A DNA stretch of 11,476 nt from assembly GCA_047607345.1 (NCBI GenBank), contig JASGDF010000215.1:1-11476 (forward strand), written 5' to 3'. The notes beneath the pieces were generated by a model that saw only the letters and a program-made list of their open reading frames with translations, was not told the origin of the DNA and ran no database searches. The stretch is from Pseudomonas_S sp047607345 (GTDB lineage Bacteria > Pseudomonadota > Gammaproteobacteria > Xanthomonadales > Xanthomonadaceae). Positions 1 through 6,316 of this stretch are shown here, one piece after another. The translations under genes and the position numbers were made by a program. How positions within the stretch are numbered: position 1 is the first letter of the stretch; the number at the start of each line of letters is the position of its first letter.

Positions 1-800
1 CCGACTTCGTGGTCGGCCCGCTCGGCCGCGACGAGGTCAGCGCGCTGTTCGCGCGCCCCGCGCTGGCGGTGCCGGTGCTGGCGCTCAACCGCCCGGCCGA
101 TGGCAAGGCGCCGCCAGCCGGCAGTGCCGGCTTCTCGCTGGCGCCGGAAGACGACGGGATCATGGCCGCCGAGTACCTGCTGGCGCGCGAGCGCCGCAGC
201 GCGCTGGTGATCGGCAGCAGCGACGACAGCGGCCGGCGCGCGATGGACGCGTTCCGCGAGCGCTTCGGCGAGCGCGGTGGCCAGGTCGTCAGCGTGATCA
301 GTGTCGCCGACGCGCCCGGCGACATCGGCGCGCAGTTGCGCAACTACGGGGCCGCCGACGCGGTGTTCCTGGCCGTGCGCGGCAACACCGCGCGCGCGCT
401 GGCGCCGCAGCTGGCGCTGGCCGGGTTCGCCGGCAAGAGCCGGGTTGGCACCTCGCAGCTGGTGCTGGGCACCGGCAAACCCGAGGAGGACGTGACCCTC
501 GACGGCATCGTGTTCCCGAGCGAGGCCAGGAACGTGCGCGGCGTGGCCGGCCTGCCGCCGGCATCGAGCACCGCCAGCCTGCTGCCGACCGCGCGCGGGC
601 CGGCCTCGCGCCTGTTCGCGTTCGGCCACGACGCCTGGACGATCACCGCCTACCTGGAGAAGCTCGCCGACGGCACCGGCGGCGATGTACCCGGCGCTAC
701 CGGGGCGCTGCACCTGGACGGCTTCGGCAACGTATTACGCACGCCGGCGTGGTCGACCTTCCAGTCCGGCGTGGCGACCCCGATCTCGTCGGATCGCTGA
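1..800 (+). CDS. lpoA: Penicillin-binding protein activator LpoA/LppC, C-terminal part (5' truncated by window)
   Basis: The reading frame is open from the first complete codon (position 3) to a TGA at 798-800, giving about 266 residues of a longer protein whose start lies outside the window. The first residues, DFVVGPLGRDEV, match the VGPL motif typical of the periplasmic-binding-protein-like C-terminal domain of LpoA/LppC lipoproteins. Further on come Rossmann-like stretches (SALVIGSSDDSGRRAMDAF; ADAVFLAVRGNTARALAPQL) and a late FGHDAWTITAYLEKL segment. In E. coli the family is an outer-membrane lipoprotein that activates the peptidoglycan synthase PBP1A from the periplasm; the lipobox would be in the missing part. 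The next gene, yraN, starts about 5 bp after the stop, and lpoA-yraN adjacency is conserved in gammaproteobacteria, which supports the call. Activity in this organism is inferred. Confidence 0.85.
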   Translation, partial: DFVVGPLGRDEVSALFARPALAVPVLALNRPADGKAPPAGSAGFSLAPEDDGIMAAEYLLARERRSALVIGSSDDSGRRAMDAFRERFGERGGQVVSVISVADAPGDIGAQLRNYGAADAVFLAVRGNTARALAPQLALAGFAGKSRVGTSQLVLGTGKPEEDVTLDGIVFPSEARNVRGVAGLPPASSTASLLPTARGPASRLFAFGHDAWTITAYLEKLADGTGGDVPGATGALHLDGFGNVLRTPAWSTFQSGVATPISSDR

Positions 801-805
801 CGGCG

Positions 806-1174
806 GTGCCGACCGACCGGCGCGCGCGCGGCGATGCGATCGAGGCCGCCGCACGCCGGCTGCTCGAACGCGCCGGCCTGCGCACCCTTGCCTCCAATGC
901 ACGCTTCCGCGGCGGCGAGCTCGACCTGGTGATGCGCGACGGCGCCAGCGTGGTGTTCGTCGAGGTGCGCTACCGGCGCGATGCCGGGTTCGGCGGCGGC
1001 GCGGCCTCGGTGGACCTGCGCAAGCGCCGCAGACTGGTGTTTGCCGCGCAGGCTTTCCTGCTCGCCCATCCCGCGCTGGCCCAGGCGCCCTGCCGCTTCG
1101 ACGTGATCGACGCGCACGGCGAGCCGCCGCAGTTGGAATGGATCCGCGACGCGTTCCGCGCGGACGACGTGTGA
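806..1174 (+). CDS. yraN: YraN family (UPF0102) nuclease-fold protein
   Basis: This frame encodes a 122-residue protein from a GTG start. It shows the UPF0102 pattern: a helical N-terminus with Glu13, then GGELDLV (residues 36-42), VFVEVRYR (50-57), a basic DLRKRRRL stretch, and CRFDV (96-100). The fold is related to restriction-endonuclease/Holliday-junction-resolvase nucleases; here the usual lysine after the VFVEV strand is arginine (VEVR). The cellular role of the family is not established. The frame stays open upstream to a GTG at 749 inside lpoA, which would give 141 residues. I prefer 806 because it yields the typical family length of about 120 residues, begins MPTDRRARGDAIEAAA as expected, and follows the lpoA stop by 5 bp. 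No strong ribosome binding site precedes it, so translation may be coupled to lpoA. Two tandem terminator-like hairpins follow the stop. Confidence 0.88.
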   Translation: MPTDRRARGDAIEAAARRLLERAGLRTLASNARFRGGELDLVMRDGASVVFVEVRYRRDAGFGGGAASVDLRKRRRLVFAAQAFLLAHPALAQAPCRFDVIDAHGEPPQLEWIRDAFRADDV

Positions 1175-1177
1175 GCG

Positions 1178-1277
1178 CTTTTTTGTGAGTCCTTCACAAC
1201 AGCACGGCACATCCCTGCGCCGGGGTTCTTTTTTGTGAATCCCTCACAAGAGCACGGTACATCCATGTACCGGGGTT
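1178..1277. repeat. Two tandem 50-bp units, each with two hairpins and a T-run
   Basis: Unit 1 (1178-1227) and unit 2 (1228-1277) are directly adjacent, exactly 50 bp each, and identical at 43 of 50 positions by hand alignment. Each unit starts with CTTTTTT, then has a perfect TTGTGA/TCACAA inverted repeat (1183-1199 and 1233-1249), then a second stem opening with CGG and closing with CCG (1205-1222 and 1255-1272), and ends GGGGTT. A partial third start (C plus seven T) follows at 1278-1285. In the second stem, C1208-G1219 of unit 1 is replaced by T1258-A1269 in unit 2, which keeps the pair, and the mismatch A1209/C1218 becomes A1259-T1268. The hairpin therefore looks maintained at RNA level. 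The identity of the element is unknown to me. Confidence 0.85.
1205..1234 (+). terminator. Candidate Rho-independent terminator 1 after yraN
   Basis: A short stem (CGGCACA, loop TCCC, TGCGCCG; one internal mismatch) at 1205-1222 is followed by GGGTTC and six T at 1229-1234. It lies 31 bp after the yraN stop in the correct orientation. The gap of 6 nt between stem and T-run is longer than ideal, so strength is uncertain. A preceding small TTGTGA/TCACAA hairpin (1183-1199) belongs to the same repeat unit. Confidence 0.5.
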
Positions 1278-1285
1278 CTTTTTTT
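1255..1285 (+). terminator. Candidate Rho-independent terminator 2 after yraN
   Basis: A perfect 8-bp stem (CGGTACAT, loop CC, ATGTACCG) at 1255-1272 is followed by GGGTTC and seven T at 1279-1285. It is the second copy of the tandem unit and forms a better stem than copy 1. Together they would isolate the lpoA-yraN transcript from the oxidoreductase gene. Confidence 0.55.
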
Positions 1286-1353
1286 GTAGGAGCGACTTCA
1301 GTCGCGATGGGGCGTTACCGGTAATGCCTCATCGCGACTGAAGTCGCTCCTAC
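1286..1353. repeat. REP pair: 68-bp near-perfect palindrome with GTAG/CTAC ends
   Basis: The element begins GTAGGAGCGACTTCAGTCGC and ends with its reverse complement, finishing CTCCTAC. The whole 68 bp is symmetric around a central ACCGGT, with only two non-complementary positions per arm. Both are G opposite T on the plus strand, so they would be G-U wobbles in plus-strand RNA. GTAG-headed palindromes of this type are the REP elements of Xanthomonadales (the SMAG family in Stenotrophomonas), usually mobilised by RAYT transposases. It abuts the tandem hairpin repeat without any gap and ends 34 bp before the next start codon. Confidence 0.85.
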
Positions 1354-1375
1354 GGAAAGCACGAAGGCGAAGCGC

Positions 1376-1381
1376 GATAAT
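1376..1381 (+). promoter_or_regulatory. Candidate -10 box GATAAT directly before the oxidoreductase ATG
   Basis: GATAAT matches the sigma-70 -10 consensus at five of six positions. It ends 6 bp before the ATG at 1388, so initiation at the usual distance would fall on or very near the A of the start codon, giving a leaderless or nearly leaderless mRNA. No good -35 is visible at 17 bp upstream (around 1353-1358, the edge of the REP). No Shine-Dalgarno sequence at normal spacing is seen before 1388, which fits a leaderless start. This is a prediction only. Confidence 0.3.
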
Positions 1382-1387
1382 GCGGCG

Positions 1388-2782
1388 ATGAGCGATCTTC
1401 CCCACGATTTGCAGCAGACCCTCTCACAACGGCTCGGCCCCGGCGGCTGGCTCAGCGACGAGGCCAGCCGCCGCCGCTACGGCGAGGACGACTCGCGGCA
1501 CTGGGCGCTGGCCGACGCGGTCGCGCTGCCGCGCAGCGTGGACGAGGTGGTGGCGATCGTGCGTGCCTGCCGCGCACACCGAGTGCCACTGATCGCACGC
1601 GGCGCCGGCACCGCGACCACCGCCGCCTCGGTGCCGTTCGGCGGCGGCGTGGTGCTGTCGCTGGCGCGGATGAACCGGATCCTCGCGTTGCGCCCGGCCG
1701 ACCGCTGCGCGGTGGTCGAGCCGGGCGTGCTCAACGAAGACCTGCAGCATGCGCTGGCGCCGCACGGGCTGTTCTGGCCGCCGGACCCGTCCAGCGCGGC
1801 GCTGTGCAGCGTCGGCGGCAACCTCGCCACCAACGCCGGCGGCCCGCGCGCGGTGAAGTACGGCGCGACCCGCGACAACGTGCTCGGGCTGGTCGCGGTG
1901 ACCGGCGCAGGCGAGGTAATCCGCTGCGGCGGTGCCTACACCAAGGACGCCACCGGCTACGACCTGACCCACCTGATCGTCGGCAGCGAGGGCACCCTGG
2001 CGATCATCGTCGAGGCCACGCTGAAGCTGGCACCGCGCCCGCAGGCGCAGGCCGGGCTGCGCGCGTTCTACCGCGATGCCGCAAGTGCGGCGGCGGCGGT
2101 GTCGCGGATCATGGCGCGACCGGCAACCCCGGCGATGCTGGAGTTCATCGACCGCAGCGCGATCGCGCTGCTGCGCCGTAACGGCAGCGAGGTACCCGAG
2201 GCCGGTGCGATGCTGCTGGTGGAGGCTGATGGCGACCACGACACCCTGCCCTATGCGTTGCAGGCGCTGGCCAGTGCGACCGAGGGCGAGGGCCTGATCT
2301 CGCTCGACGTCGCCGCCGACGGGGCCGCGCGCGACCGGCTGTGGGCAGCGCGCAAGGCCTTGTCGCCGGCACTGCGCACGATCAAGCCGGGCAAGATCAA
2401 CGAGGATGTGGTGGTGCCGGTCTCGCGCATCCCCGAGCTGGTCGCCGGTGTGGAGGCGCTGGCGGCCGAGTTCGCGCTGCCGATCGTCGCGTTCGGCCAC
2501 GCCGGCAACGGCAACCTGCACGTCAACATCATGTACGACGACGCCGACCCGGCCGAGACCGCGCGCGCGCAGGCCGCGTTGCCGCGGCTGTTCGCGCTGG
2601 TGCTGGCGCTGGAAGGCACGCTGTCGGGCGAGCACGGCATCGGCGTGGCCAAGCGCGACTACATGGCCCAGGCCTTCAGCGCGCCGACGCTGGCCGCGAT
2701 GCGCGCGATCAAGGCGGCGTTGGACCCGGACGGCATCCTGAATCCAGGCAAGGTGCTGCCGCCGCTTGTGCGGAACCCGTAG
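1388..2782 (+). CDS. FAD-binding oxidoreductase, GlcD/D-lactate dehydrogenase type
   Basis: This 464-residue protein has the VAO/PCMH fold layout. The N-terminal FAD domain shows PLIARGAGTAT (residues 68-77), WPPDPSS (130-136), GGNLATNAG (143-151) and GYDLTHLIVGSEGTL (190-204), a set typical of GlcD-like enzymes. The C-terminal oxidase domain shows GHAGNGNLHVN (370-380) and SGEHGIG (413-419), whose histidines and glutamate line the substrate or metal site in this family, and it ends with the usual DPDGILNPGKVLP. Family members oxidise D-2-hydroxy acids (D-lactate, glycolate, D-2-hydroxyglutarate) and pass electrons to the quinone pool or cytochrome c; the exact substrate cannot be read here. 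Length fits a full single-subunit enzyme. It stands alone between the terminator/REP block and the ferric reductase gene, 172 bp upstream of the latter. No link to the siderophore genes is evident. Confidence 0.88.
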   Translation: MSDLPHDLQQTLSQRLGPGGWLSDEASRRRYGEDDSRHWALADAVALPRSVDEVVAIVRACRAHRVPLIARGAGTATTAASVPFGGGVVLSLARMNRILALRPADRCAVVEPGVLNEDLQHALAPHGLFWPPDPSSAALCSVGGNLATNAGGPRAVKYGATRDNVLGLVAVTGAGEVIRCGGAYTKDATGYDLTHLIVGSEGTLAIIVEATLKLAPRPQAQAGLRAFYRDAASAAAAVSRIMARPATPAMLEFIDRSAIALLRRNGSEVPEAGAMLLVEADGDHDTLPYALQALASATEGEGLISLDVAADGAARDRLWAARKALSPALRTIKPGKINEDVVVPVSRIPELVAGVEALAAEFALPIVAFGHAGNGNLHVNIMYDDADPAETARAQAALPRLFALVLALEGTLSGEHGIGVAKRDYMAQAFSAPTLAAMRAIKAALDPDGILNPGKVLPPLVRNP

Positions 2783-2943
2783 CGCCGAGCAGGCCCGACG
2801 CTGCGAACCGGTCATCGCAACGACGGCTGAAGCGCTTGCTCGCGACGCTGGCACGCATGCGAGCGCGCGGTAGGATTACCGCTTCCCGCCAGCGTCACCG
2901 CCAGCCTCCCCTGCGACGCCGCCTTCGTGGCGTCCGCCCAGAC

Positions 2944-2949
2944 AGGAGG
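2944..2949 (+). promoter_or_regulatory. Strong Shine-Dalgarno AGGAGG of the siderophore-interacting protein gene
   Basis: A perfect AGGAGG lies 5 bp before the ATG at 2955 and fixes that start. A small hairpin (GACGCC, 8-nt loop, GGCGTC; 2915-2934) sits just upstream in the 172-bp gap after the oxidoreductase gene. A CGGTA/TACCG dyad with a weak TAGGAT -10-like box lies at about 2869-2880, so an independent promoter is possible but unproven. Confidence 0.75.
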
Positions 2950-2954
2950 CCCCG

Positions 2955-3863
2955 ATGTCCGCTTCTCCCTACCGCCTGTTCGACATGCGCGTGGCACGCC
3001 GGATCGCGCTGACGCCCTCGCTGCTGCGGATCGTGTTCACCGGCGACAGCGTGGCGCAGATGCGCAGCTACGGCCCCGACCAGCGCATCAAGCTGTTCTT
3101 CCCCGCCGCCGATGGCGGTGCGCCGGTACTGGTGGACGGCCCGGACTGGTACGCCGCCTACCGTGCGCAACCGGAGGCGACGCGCCCGCCGATGCGCACC
3201 TACACGATCCGTGCGTTGCGCCCGGCGCGCGGCGAACTCGACGTCGATTTCGTGCTGCACGGCGATACCGGCCCGGCTTCGCGCTGGGCCGCGCGCGCAC
3301 GGCCCGGGGACCCGCTGCTGGCCTGGGCGCCGGGCGAAGGCTGCGCGGCGGACACCGCCGGCTACGAGTGGCGCCCGCCCGCGCATGCGCGCCAGGTGCT
3401 GATCGTGGCCGACGAGACCGCGCTGCCGGCCGCCGCCGGCATCCTCGAGGAACTTGCCGAAAGGCCGCAGCCGCCGCAGGTGCGGGCGCTGGTCGAGGTG
3501 CCGCATGCCGGCGACGACGCCTATCCGGCCTTGCACGACGGTGCGTTCGCGCCACTGCACTGGCTGCCGCGCGACCAGGGCCGCGGCGACGCGGCGCATG
3601 GCGAGCGCCTGCTCGAAGCGGTGCGCGCGCTGGACCTGGATGGCACGCGCGCGGACGCGCCGCAGGACCTCGCCACGGTGGACGTCGACCGCGACATCCT
3701 GTGGGAACGCGCCAGCACCGGGGCGGGCGGGTTCTACGCCTGGATCGCCGGCGAGGCCGGCGTGGTGATGCGCATCCGCCGCCACCTGCTCGGCGAGCGC
3801 GGCATCGACAAGCGTGCGGTCACCTTCATGGGCTACTGGCGGCAGGGGCGCGCGCTGGATTAG
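2955..3863 (+). CDS. Siderophore-interacting protein (FAD-dependent ferric-siderophore reductase, ViuB/YqjH family)
   Basis: This 302-residue cytoplasmic protein has the SIP layout. An N-terminal FAD-binding beta-barrel carries the RTYTIR flavin motif (residues 81-86) and a DFVLHGDTGPASRWA segment (98-112). An NAD(P)H-binding domain follows, with ADETALPAAAGILEEL (152-167), FYAWIAGEAGVVMRIRRHL (260-278) and the closing FMGYWRQG (291-298). Members reduce Fe(III)-siderophore complexes to release Fe(II) inside the cell after import. The start is fixed by the AGGAGG five bases upstream, and there is no signal peptide. It converges on the hydroxamate biosynthesis operon on the opposite strand, its stop lying 53 bp from the dfoC stop, so it is plausibly the iron-release enzyme for the product. 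It is not in the same transcript, and the partner assignment is inferred from position. Confidence 0.9.
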   Translation: MSASPYRLFDMRVARRIALTPSLLRIVFTGDSVAQMRSYGPDQRIKLFFPAADGGAPVLVDGPDWYAAYRAQPEATRPPMRTYTIRALRPARGELDVDFVLHGDTGPASRWAARARPGDPLLAWAPGEGCAADTAGYEWRPPAHARQVLIVADETALPAAAGILEELAERPQPPQVRALVEVPHAGDDAYPALHDGAFAPLHWLPRDQGRGDAAHGERLLEAVRALDLDGTRADAPQDLATVDVDRDILWERASTGAGGFYAWIAGEAGVVMRIRRHLLGERGIDKRAVTFMGYWRQGRALD

Positions 3864-3876
3864 GCGACGCGTGCGG

Positions 3877-3906
3877 GTGTGGGAGGGACTTCAGTCCCCC
3901 CCACAC
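3877..3906. repeat. Single REP-like hairpin between convergent genes (possible bidirectional terminator)
   Basis: GTGTGGGAGGGACT (3877-3890) and its near-complement AGTCCCCCCCACAC (3893-3906) form a 14-bp stem with one mismatch around a TC centre. The core GGGAGGGACTTCAGTCC resembles one arm of the palindrome at 1286 (GGAGCGACTTCAGTCG), so it is probably a divergent single copy of the same REP family. It fills most of the 53 bp between the stops of the siderophore-interacting protein (3863) and dfoC (3917). No T-run follows on either strand, so any terminator role would rest on the stem alone. Confidence 0.65.
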
Positions 3907-3916
3907 GGCCGCGATC

Positions 3917-6316
3917 TCAGCGCCGTGCGAACTCGGCGATCGGGTTGTCCAGCTCGCCGGCGAAGCACAGGCTGCCGGCCGGATCGGCCAGGTCCACCAT
4001 CTGCCGGTTGTTGCGCAGTTGCAGGCGGTTGAGACAAGAGCGGCGGAAGCGCGGCGCGAACAGGTCGTGGCGGGCGAAGCGCGCGGCGTACTGCGGATGC
4101 GCGTCCTGGTAGTCGTGGATGCACTCGGCTACCCAGCCCCAGAACCGCGCCTCGTCGCAGTCGCCGTGCTCGGCCAGGATCGCCGACACGAAGCGGAAGA
4201 AGCAGTCGAACACGTCGGTGAACAGCGACAGCACCTTCATGTCCTCGGGCACCGAGACCGCGATGCGCCGCACCTGCTCGGGCAACGCCGCCTGCGGGTC
4301 CATCACCGCGATCTCCTCGGCGATGTCCTTCATCAGCACGTGCACCGGCACGTGGTCCTCCAGCACCAGGATCAGGTTCTCGCCGTGCGGCATGAACACC
4401 AGCTCGTAGGCGTAGAAGCAGTGCAGCAGCGGCGCCAGGTAGGCGCGCAGGTAGGCGCGCACCCAGCGCTCGCAGCCGATGCCCGAGGCCTCGATCAGCG
4501 CCGGCAGCAGCGCCGCGCCGTGGTCGTCTCGGTGCAGCAGCGCGGCCATCGTCATTGCGCGCCGGCCCGGGCGCAGCCGCGCTGTGGCGCTCTCGCGCCA
4601 CAGCGCCGCGAGCATCTTGCGATAGGCGCTGGCCGGCGGCAGCGCCCACTCGAACAGCGGATGCCGGTAGCCGACCGCGGCGACCTCGCGCAGGATGTCG
4701 AAGCCGCAGGCGCGCAGGAACGGGTCGGCTTCGACCAGGCCCTTCAGCCACTGGTTGATCGCCGGGGTGTGTTCCATGTAGTACGGCGACAGCCCGCGCA
4801 TGAAGCCCATGTTGAGCACCGACAGCGCGGTCTTCACGTAGTGGCGCCGGGGATGGTCGAGGTTGAAGAAGGTGCGGATCGACTGCTGCGCCTGGTAGCG
4901 GTCCTCGCCGTAACCCAGACAGACGATGCGGCGCGCGGCCAGCTCCGAGGCGAACACGTGGCACAGCTTGTTCGACCACTGCCACGGATGCGCGGGCATC
5001 AGCAGGTAGTCCCGCGGGTCCAGGCCCTGCCCGCGCAGGCGCCGTTCGAACCCGTCCAGCTGCGCGCCCAGCTCCTGCTCCAGCAGCGTGCGGTGCTCCA
5101 GTCCGTCGATCGCCGAGAAGCGCGCGCAGTCGCAGTGCACCGCCAGCCATACCAGCCGCACCGGCGCGCCGGTCTCCGGCGCATGGGCCAGGTAGTCGTC
5201 GGCACCGAAGCCGATGCGGCCGTTGTTGGCGACGAACACCGGGTGCCCTTCGCTCATCGCCGACTCGATCCGCTGGAACGGCGCCTGCGCCAGCGCGGCC
5301 GCGCCGGGCACGCCGCGGCCGCGCTTGTAGCAGGCGCCGTACAGGGTGCTGGCGATCTCCTCCAGGTACACCGGCAGGGTCTCGGCGGAGATACCGAGCG
5401 GCGTGGCGCACTCGGCGATGAAGGCCGCCGCGTCCAGCTCCGCCGGCACGCCGTCCCGCTCGCGTGCCAGCGAGGCCTCGTCCAGGTGCCAGTGGTCCAG
5501 CCGCAGGCGGCGCGCACGGAACGTGTACTGCGTGGCTGCATCGGTGCGCAGGCGATAGTGGCGCCAGTCGCCGTCGCGCCCGGTCTGCTCCGGTTCGAGC
5601 AGCAGCTCGTGGGCGAACTCGGCGATCGCCTTGCACAGCAGGTGGCGGTTGGCGGCTGCCCAGTGCTCCGGATCGAGGTGCGCGGCATGCAGTTCGGGGA
5701 GGGTCGGGACATCGGTGAGCAGGGACATGGCATCTCCCGGAGGCTGGTGGTCGGCCGCGGCGCGGTGGGCGTCGCGGGTACAGAAGGACAGCAGCGCCTG
5801 CTTCTCGCGCAGCTGGACGACGCGCGCGTGGCGAAAGCCGGCGCGCTGGTTGAGGTTCTGGATCGCGGCGTTGCGCAGGTCCGGCTCGACCACGACCCGC
5901 TGCGCGGCCGGGTCGGCGAAGATGAAGTCGAGCACCGCCCGCATCGCCTCCAGGCTGAATCCGGCGATGCGCCGCTCGCAGGGCGCCAGCAGCAGGTGCA
6001 TGCCGCGGTCGCCCGGCTGCACCGGATAGTGCTGGCCGATCTCGTCGTGCGCCGGGTCGTAGCATTCGACCAGGAACGCCGGCCCGGCCGCGCTGAATCC
6101 GAGCCACGCGCTGGCCGTGCCCGAATCCTGCAGCCTGCGGTAAAACGCGGCGACCTGCGCGCGGGTGGCCTGCTGCATGCCCCAGAAGCGCGCGTAGTCG
6201 CGCACCACCCAGTCGTGCAGCAGTGCCGCGTCCGCGTCCGGCCGCAGCGGGCGCAGCGCGAAGCCGCGGTGCAGCACCTCCACGCCGGCGGCGGCCGGCT
6301 CGCCTGCGCCGCTCAC
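3917..6316 (-). CDS. dfoC: Bifunctional hydroxamate siderophore assembly protein: GNAT acyltransferase fused to NIS synthetase (DfoC-like)
   Basis: One uninterrupted 799-residue frame joins two enzymes. Residues 1 to about 185 are an AlcB/DesC/IucB-type acyl-CoA N-acyltransferase (RFWGM at 43-47; FLVECYDPAHDEIGQHYPVQ from residue 81; VVVEPDLRNAAIQNLNQRAGF at 141-161). Residues 197-799 are an IucA/IucC-family NIS synthetase with EGHPVFVANNGRIGFG (356-371), HPWQW (443-447), SIRTFF (479-484), a KTALSVLNMGFMRGLSP block (495-511) and HGENLIL (644-650), the ATP and carboxylate site motifs. The layout equals DfoC of Erwinia amylovora, where Streptomyces has separate DesC and DesD. Expected role: acylate (typically succinylate) the N-hydroxylated diamine, then condense units with ATP into a linear or macrocyclic hydroxamate. 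The GTG start overlaps the dfoA stop by 4 bp (GTGA) and has GGAGG four bases upstream (6321-6325). An internal ribosome binding site plus ATG lies at the domain junction. The exact product (desferrioxamine, bisucaberin or another) cannot be read from sequence. Confidence 0.92.
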   Translation of the reverse strand: MSGAGEPAAAGVEVLHRGFALRPLRPDADAALLHDWVVRDYARFWGMQQATRAQVAAFYRRLQDSGTASAWLGFSAAGPAFLVECYDPAHDEIGQHYPVQPGDRGMHLLLAPCERRIAGFSLEAMRAVLDFIFADPAAQRVVVEPDLRNAAIQNLNQRAGFRHARVVQLREKQALLSFCTRDAHRAAADHQPPGDAMSLLTDVPTLPELHAAHLDPEHWAAANRHLLCKAIAEFAHELLLEPEQTGRDGDWRHYRLRTDAATQYTFRARRLRLDHWHLDEASLARERDGVPAELDAAAFIAECATPLGISAETLPVYLEEIASTLYGACYKRGRGVPGAAALAQAPFQRIESAMSEGHPVFVANNGRIGFGADDYLAHAPETGAPVRLVWLAVHCDCARFSAIDGLEHRTLLEQELGAQLDGFERRLRGQGLDPRDYLLMPAHPWQWSNKLCHVFASELAARRIVCLGYGEDRYQAQQSIRTFFNLDHPRRHYVKTALSVLNMGFMRGLSPYYMEHTPAINQWLKGLVEADPFLRACGFDILREVAAVGYRHPLFEWALPPASAYRKMLAALWRESATARLRPGRRAMTMAALLHRDDHGAALLPALIEASGIGCERWVRAYLRAYLAPLLHCFYAYELVFMPHGENLILVLEDHVPVHVLMKDIAEEIAVMDPQAALPEQVRRIAVSVPEDMKVLSLFTDVFDCFFRFVSAILAEHGDCDEARFWGWVAECIHDYQDAHPQYAARFARHDLFAPRFRRSCLNRLQLRNNRQMVDLADPAGSLCFAGELDNPIAEFARR
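5726..5738 (-). promoter_or_regulatory. Internal ribosome binding site and in-frame ATG at the DfoC domain junction
   Basis: Within dfoC, on the coding strand, GGGAG (5734-5738) is followed after 5 nt by an in-frame ATG (5728-5726), codon 197. This is just where the acyltransferase ends and the NIS synthetase begins with MSLLTDVPTLPELHAAHLDP. Initiation here would yield a stand-alone 603-residue synthetase, the normal size of DesD/AlcC proteins. Whether it is used, or is a relic of once-separate genes, is unknown. Confidence 0.5.

Noticed and set aside
749..1174. Longer yraN start (GTG at 749, 141 residues)
   Set aside because: It would overlap lpoA by 52 bp and adds 19 residues outside the family pattern; the GTG at 806 gives the typical length.
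650..1266. Minus-strand frames over yraN that begin inside the tandem repeat (MPCCCEGLTKK..., MDVPCSCEGFTKK...)
   Set aside because: Their similar N-termini come from the duplicated 50-bp repeat, not from coding conservation, and the rest is antisense to yraN.
1178..1353. CRISPR-like array
   Set aside because: The repeats are adjacent without spacers, number only two, and carry terminator-type T-runs; no cas genes are nearby.
1424..2854. Minus-strand frame of 476 codons opposite the FAD oxidoreductase
   Set aside because: It mirrors the codon third-position GC bias of the real gene and has no recognisable motifs.
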